Shown: one piece after another, positions 6,693 through 8,816 of the stretch | How the letters are laid out: the number at the start of each line of letters is the position of its first letter | Numbering within the stretch: the first letter of the stretch is position 1 | NCBI GenBank assembly: GCA_945867185.1 | Contig: CAMBHM010000054.1 | Location: 1-8,816, forward strand | Direction of reading: 5' to 3' | Source of the DNA: Legionella genomosp. 1 | Lineage (GTDB): Bacteria > Pseudomonadota > Gammaproteobacteria > Legionellales > Legionellaceae | DNA: 8,816 nt | Position numbers and translations under genes: made by a program | Notes under the pieces: model-generated | Seen by the model: only the letters and a program-made list of their open reading frames with translations | The model's database searches: none | Told to the model about the DNA's origin: nothing

Positions 6693-8492
6693 ATGACACG
6701 GATTTTATTCAGACTGGGCCTTTTTCTATTCGCCCCATTAGCCCTTGCAACTCATCTGCAGCCTGAGGTGGATGCCTTGATCAACCAAGTTGATCCCAAC
6801 ATCAATCTTGGGGTTGTCGTTGTCGATTTAAACACCAACGAAACCTTGTACGAGCGAAACCCAACCCGATCGTTTATACCCGCTAGCAACATGAAACTAT
6901 TTTCAGACGCAGCCGCCTTACTGGCACTTGGACCGGATTATCGCTTTAAGAGTAACCTAACAACGGACGCACCCCGTGTTGACAAGGGGACTTTAAAAGG
7001 ATCACTGTATCTTCAATTACCAGGTGATCCTTCTTTTTCCAAAACCGATTTAGATCACTTACTCGTTGCACTACCTCAATGGGGGATCCGACGGATCCAA
7101 GGCAATGTTGTACTCGTCAGCAACACGCACCAGATAGCGTCCACCCCCCCTGGTCGCATGGCGTCAGATGGCAAATACAGCTATGGCGCTTCAGTCTCGC
7201 CCGTGATGTTTGATGAAAATAGAATCACCATCACCGTGAATCCCGCCTCTAAAGTGGGCAAGCCGGCTTGGCTGGAACTGGGAGATCCTGACGCCCCCAT
7301 CTCGCTCATCAATCACGTCAAAACCACAGCCCACATAACCAAATGTGGACTTGATTTTAATATGGATGACAAAAACCAGGTGACAGTCAGCGGATGTATA
7401 GCCGTTGGACAATGGGCCGTTCAAGAACGCATCGCTATTCGACATCCATTGTACTATGCACAAACACTTATCCGATCTCATTTGGCGCAACTAAACATAC
7501 AATTAGAAGGACAGATCCTCCTAGGACAAGCGCCCAATGCGTCATTATTACTATCCTCACATCGCTCCAAACCCATTGCACAACTCATGGCAGATACCTT
7601 AAAACCCTCAGACAATTTATATGCTGATAGTCTCTTTCTCCATACAGCAACGATCCTCAGTGGTTCTCCCTTAAATTGGCAACAAGCCCAACCGATAGTA
7701 AAACAATTTTTACAACAGCAAACAGAAATAAATCTTCAAAGTGCCGTATTGATTGATGGCTCAGGATTATCTAGAAATGATTTATTAACCCCTCAACAAA
7801 CAGTTGATTTATTAAAATTTTTACATGATAGATTCCCGCTTTCCTATGAGTATATCGCGGCATTGCCCATCGCGGGTCAAGACGGTACCTTGCAAAAACG
7901 CTTCCGTAAACCTACTCAACAAGGATTATTACGAGCGAAAACAGGCACCATGACAGGGATCATGAGCTTGTCTGGTTATCTATATACTGCCAATTCCCAC
8001 ACGTTGGCCTTTGCCATTTATATCAATAAAACCAAAGACACCAAATCGGCCGTCTCAGGTCGTTATCGATCCCTGGTTGACAACTTGTGTGATTTTTTCC
8101 TTCAACAAAAACCAGACAATACCTCCTCCGCACACACCGAGAGACCCAACCCACGCGTAGCTTTTCAACAACAACCCAGTGAACAGGACAAACAACAGGT
8201 CCGCTTTGCCAAATGGCGACAATTAGAATCAGCCCTCAAACAGTCGCTACAAGGACAATCTGTGACTGTGCTGTTTCAAACGAATCAACTGATCTTAAAA
8301 GATTCTGAAAAAAATCCAAACACGGTCTGGTCTACGTTGCAGCGCTTACGAAAAAAATACCTCTTCACCGTTGCCCTTCATAGTCGTGCCGCCCCCAAGG
8401 GCGCGCTCACAACGCCATTGCTCGTCTGGATTAAAACTACTCAACCAAACACACTGGCCATCAGAACTTGGACTCTCAGAGAATCAGTATAG
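6693..8492 (+). CDS. dacB: D-alanyl-D-alanine carboxypeptidase/endopeptidase PBP4 (peptidase S13) with C-terminal extension
   Basis: A periplasmic penicillin-binding protein that trims D-Ala from, or cuts cross-links in, peptidoglycan. The protein has 599 residues. A signal peptide covers 1-19 (Arg3, Arg7, then a hydrophobic core ending ALA), with probable cleavage before Thr20. All three catalytic motifs are present: SNMK (Ser65 nucleophile, Lys68), SDN (306-308) and KTG (416-418). The family motif DGSGLSR is at 355-361. E. coli PBP4 has about 477 residues, so the S13 domain should end near 470; about 125 residues follow, starting with a Gln/Pro-rich linker (471-503) and then an unrecognised alpha/beta-looking segment (504-599). 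The start is fixed by the signal peptide and ribosome binding site; the same frame is open back to 6444, which would bury the signal peptide. GC is higher than in the operon upstream. Probably a core gene not functionally tied to the kinase operon. Confidence 0.93.
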   Translation: MTRILFRLGLFLFAPLALATHLQPEVDALINQVDPNINLGVVVVDLNTNETLYERNPTRSFIPASNMKLFSDAAALLALGPDYRFKSNLTTDAPRVDKGTLKGSLYLQLPGDPSFSKTDLDHLLVALPQWGIRRIQGNVVLVSNTHQIASTPPGRMASDGKYSYGASVSPVMFDENRITITVNPASKVGKPAWLELGDPDAPISLINHVKTTAHITKCGLDFNMDDKNQVTVSGCIAVGQWAVQERIAIRHPLYYAQTLIRSHLAQLNIQLEGQILLGQAPNASLLLSSHRSKPIAQLMADTLKPSDNLYADSLFLHTATILSGSPLNWQQAQPIVKQFLQQQTEINLQSAVLIDGSGLSRNDLLTPQQTVDLLKFLHDRFPLSYEYIAALPIAGQDGTLQKRFRKPTQQGLLRAKTGTMTGIMSLSGYLYTANSHTLAFAIYINKTKDTKSAVSGRYRSLVDNLCDFFLQQKPDNTSSAHTERPNPRVAFQQQPSEQDKQQVRFAKWRQLESALKQSLQGQSVTVLFQTNQLILKDSEKNPNTVWSTLQRLRKKYLFTVALHSRAAPKGALTTPLLVWIKTTQPNTLAIRTWTLRESV

Positions 8493-8505
8493 TATTGAAC
8501 TGGAC

Positions 8506-8538
8506 AAAAAAAGACTGCAGTCACCTGCGCGCGCAGTA
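8506..8538 (-). terminator. Possible intrinsic terminator of cbpM
   Basis: On the minus strand, ACTGC and GCAGT can pair across a GC-rich loop and are followed after one base by seven T residues (complement of 8506-8512). This lies about 20-50 bases beyond the cbpM stop. The stem is only five or six pairs. Two perfect palindromes overlap it (8513-8522 and 8525-8536). It could serve as a partly bidirectional end for dacB too, although the plus strand lacks a T run after the stem. Confidence 0.35.
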
Positions 8539-8556
8539 TACAATCAAAGAAACATA

Positions 8557-8816
8557 TCAAATGTCCTGAACATGACGCTCCAACACCCGCAGTGCGCTAC
8601 GCGTTCTTTCTAATTCATCCAGCAATTCCAATACCAACACGACCCCAGAGACATTGAGATCTAAATCATCTTGCAATCGACAAGCCGTTTGAATCCGGCT
8701 GACCATGTTGGCATCTAATGCGCTCCGTCGCCGAAGAGGCGCTTCTAATGGCAACAACCCATGTTCAACAAGCGCTATCACTCTATCCTCAGACACATGA
8801 CAAATATCGGATATTT
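8557..8816 (-). CDS. cbpM: Chaperone modulator CbpM (5' end outside window)
   Basis: The last 85 residues of a small MerR-like helical protein are visible; the frame stays open to the right edge and reads ISDICHVSED before the possible GTG at 8796, which is therefore probably internal. The sequence follows the E. coli CbpM pattern: a segment ending VEHGLLPLEA, then an aromatic-poor MerR-like stretch, a helix with RIQTACRLQDDLDLN, a VVLVLELLDELE segment, and a C-terminal coiled region. E. coli CbpM has 101 residues, so about 15 residues are missing. CbpM binds the J-domain of the DnaJ homologue CbpA and inhibits it; cbpA normally lies directly upstream in the same operon, which here would be just beyond the right edge. 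It is convergent with dacB. Confidence 0.82.
   Translation of the reverse strand, partial: ISDICHVSEDRVIALVEHGLLPLEAPLRRRSALDANMVSRIQTACRLQDDLDLNVSGVVLVLELLDELERTRSALRVLERHVQDI

Noticed and set aside
7084..7098. Two GGATCC copies three bases apart
   Set aside because: They fall within conserved dacB coding sequence and form no larger repeat, so they are probably chance.
8525..8536. Perfect 12-base palindrome CTGCGCGCGCAG as an operator
   Set aside because: It sits between two convergent gene ends where no promoter is expected; part of a terminator structure is a simpler reading.

Overview
The window looks like part of the chromosome of a Gram-negative gammaproteobacterium. The evidence is a periplasmic PBP4-type D,D-peptidase and a CbpM co-chaperone regulator, together with moderate to low GC. 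The codon style would suit the Legionella/Coxiella group, but that placement is only an impression. No RNA gene, CRISPR array, insertion sequence or phage gene was seen.

Positions 2-6634 hold five plus-strand genes packed as one operon: the 3' part of an ABC exporter, a three-histidine cupin protein, a heme-oxygenase-like diiron oxidase (HDO), a diverged serine hydroxymethyltransferase-like (SHMT-like) PLP enzyme, and an 891-residue protein that joins four kinase-like domains. Junctions are 1-nt and 8-nt overlaps followed by two 9-nt gaps, so translation is probably coupled. The exporter begins outside the window, and more genes of the operon may lie further left.

Positions 6693-8816 look like ordinary core genome: dacB (PBP4) with an unusual C-terminal extension, and, convergent to it, the 3' part of cbpM. 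Local GC rises from 25% (181-240) to 60% (7261-7320), which fits an accessory operon placed beside core genes.

Interpretation: the five-gene operon reads as a small-molecule biosynthetic and export locus. The PLP enzyme would build or cleave a beta-hydroxy amino acid by aldol-type chemistry. The HDO and the cupin would carry out oxygen-dependent steps; the same two fold classes are fused in the N-nitrosating enzyme SznF. The kinase fusion (P-loop uridine-kinase-like, guylate-kinase-like, LicA/choline-kinase-like, and nucleoside diphosphate kinase) could take a product through successive phosphorylations, either as part of synthesis or for self-protection, and the ABC protein would export it. 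The domain order of the kinase protein and the operon content are what can be seen. The product and the reaction order are inferred, and I know of no described pathway with this gene set.
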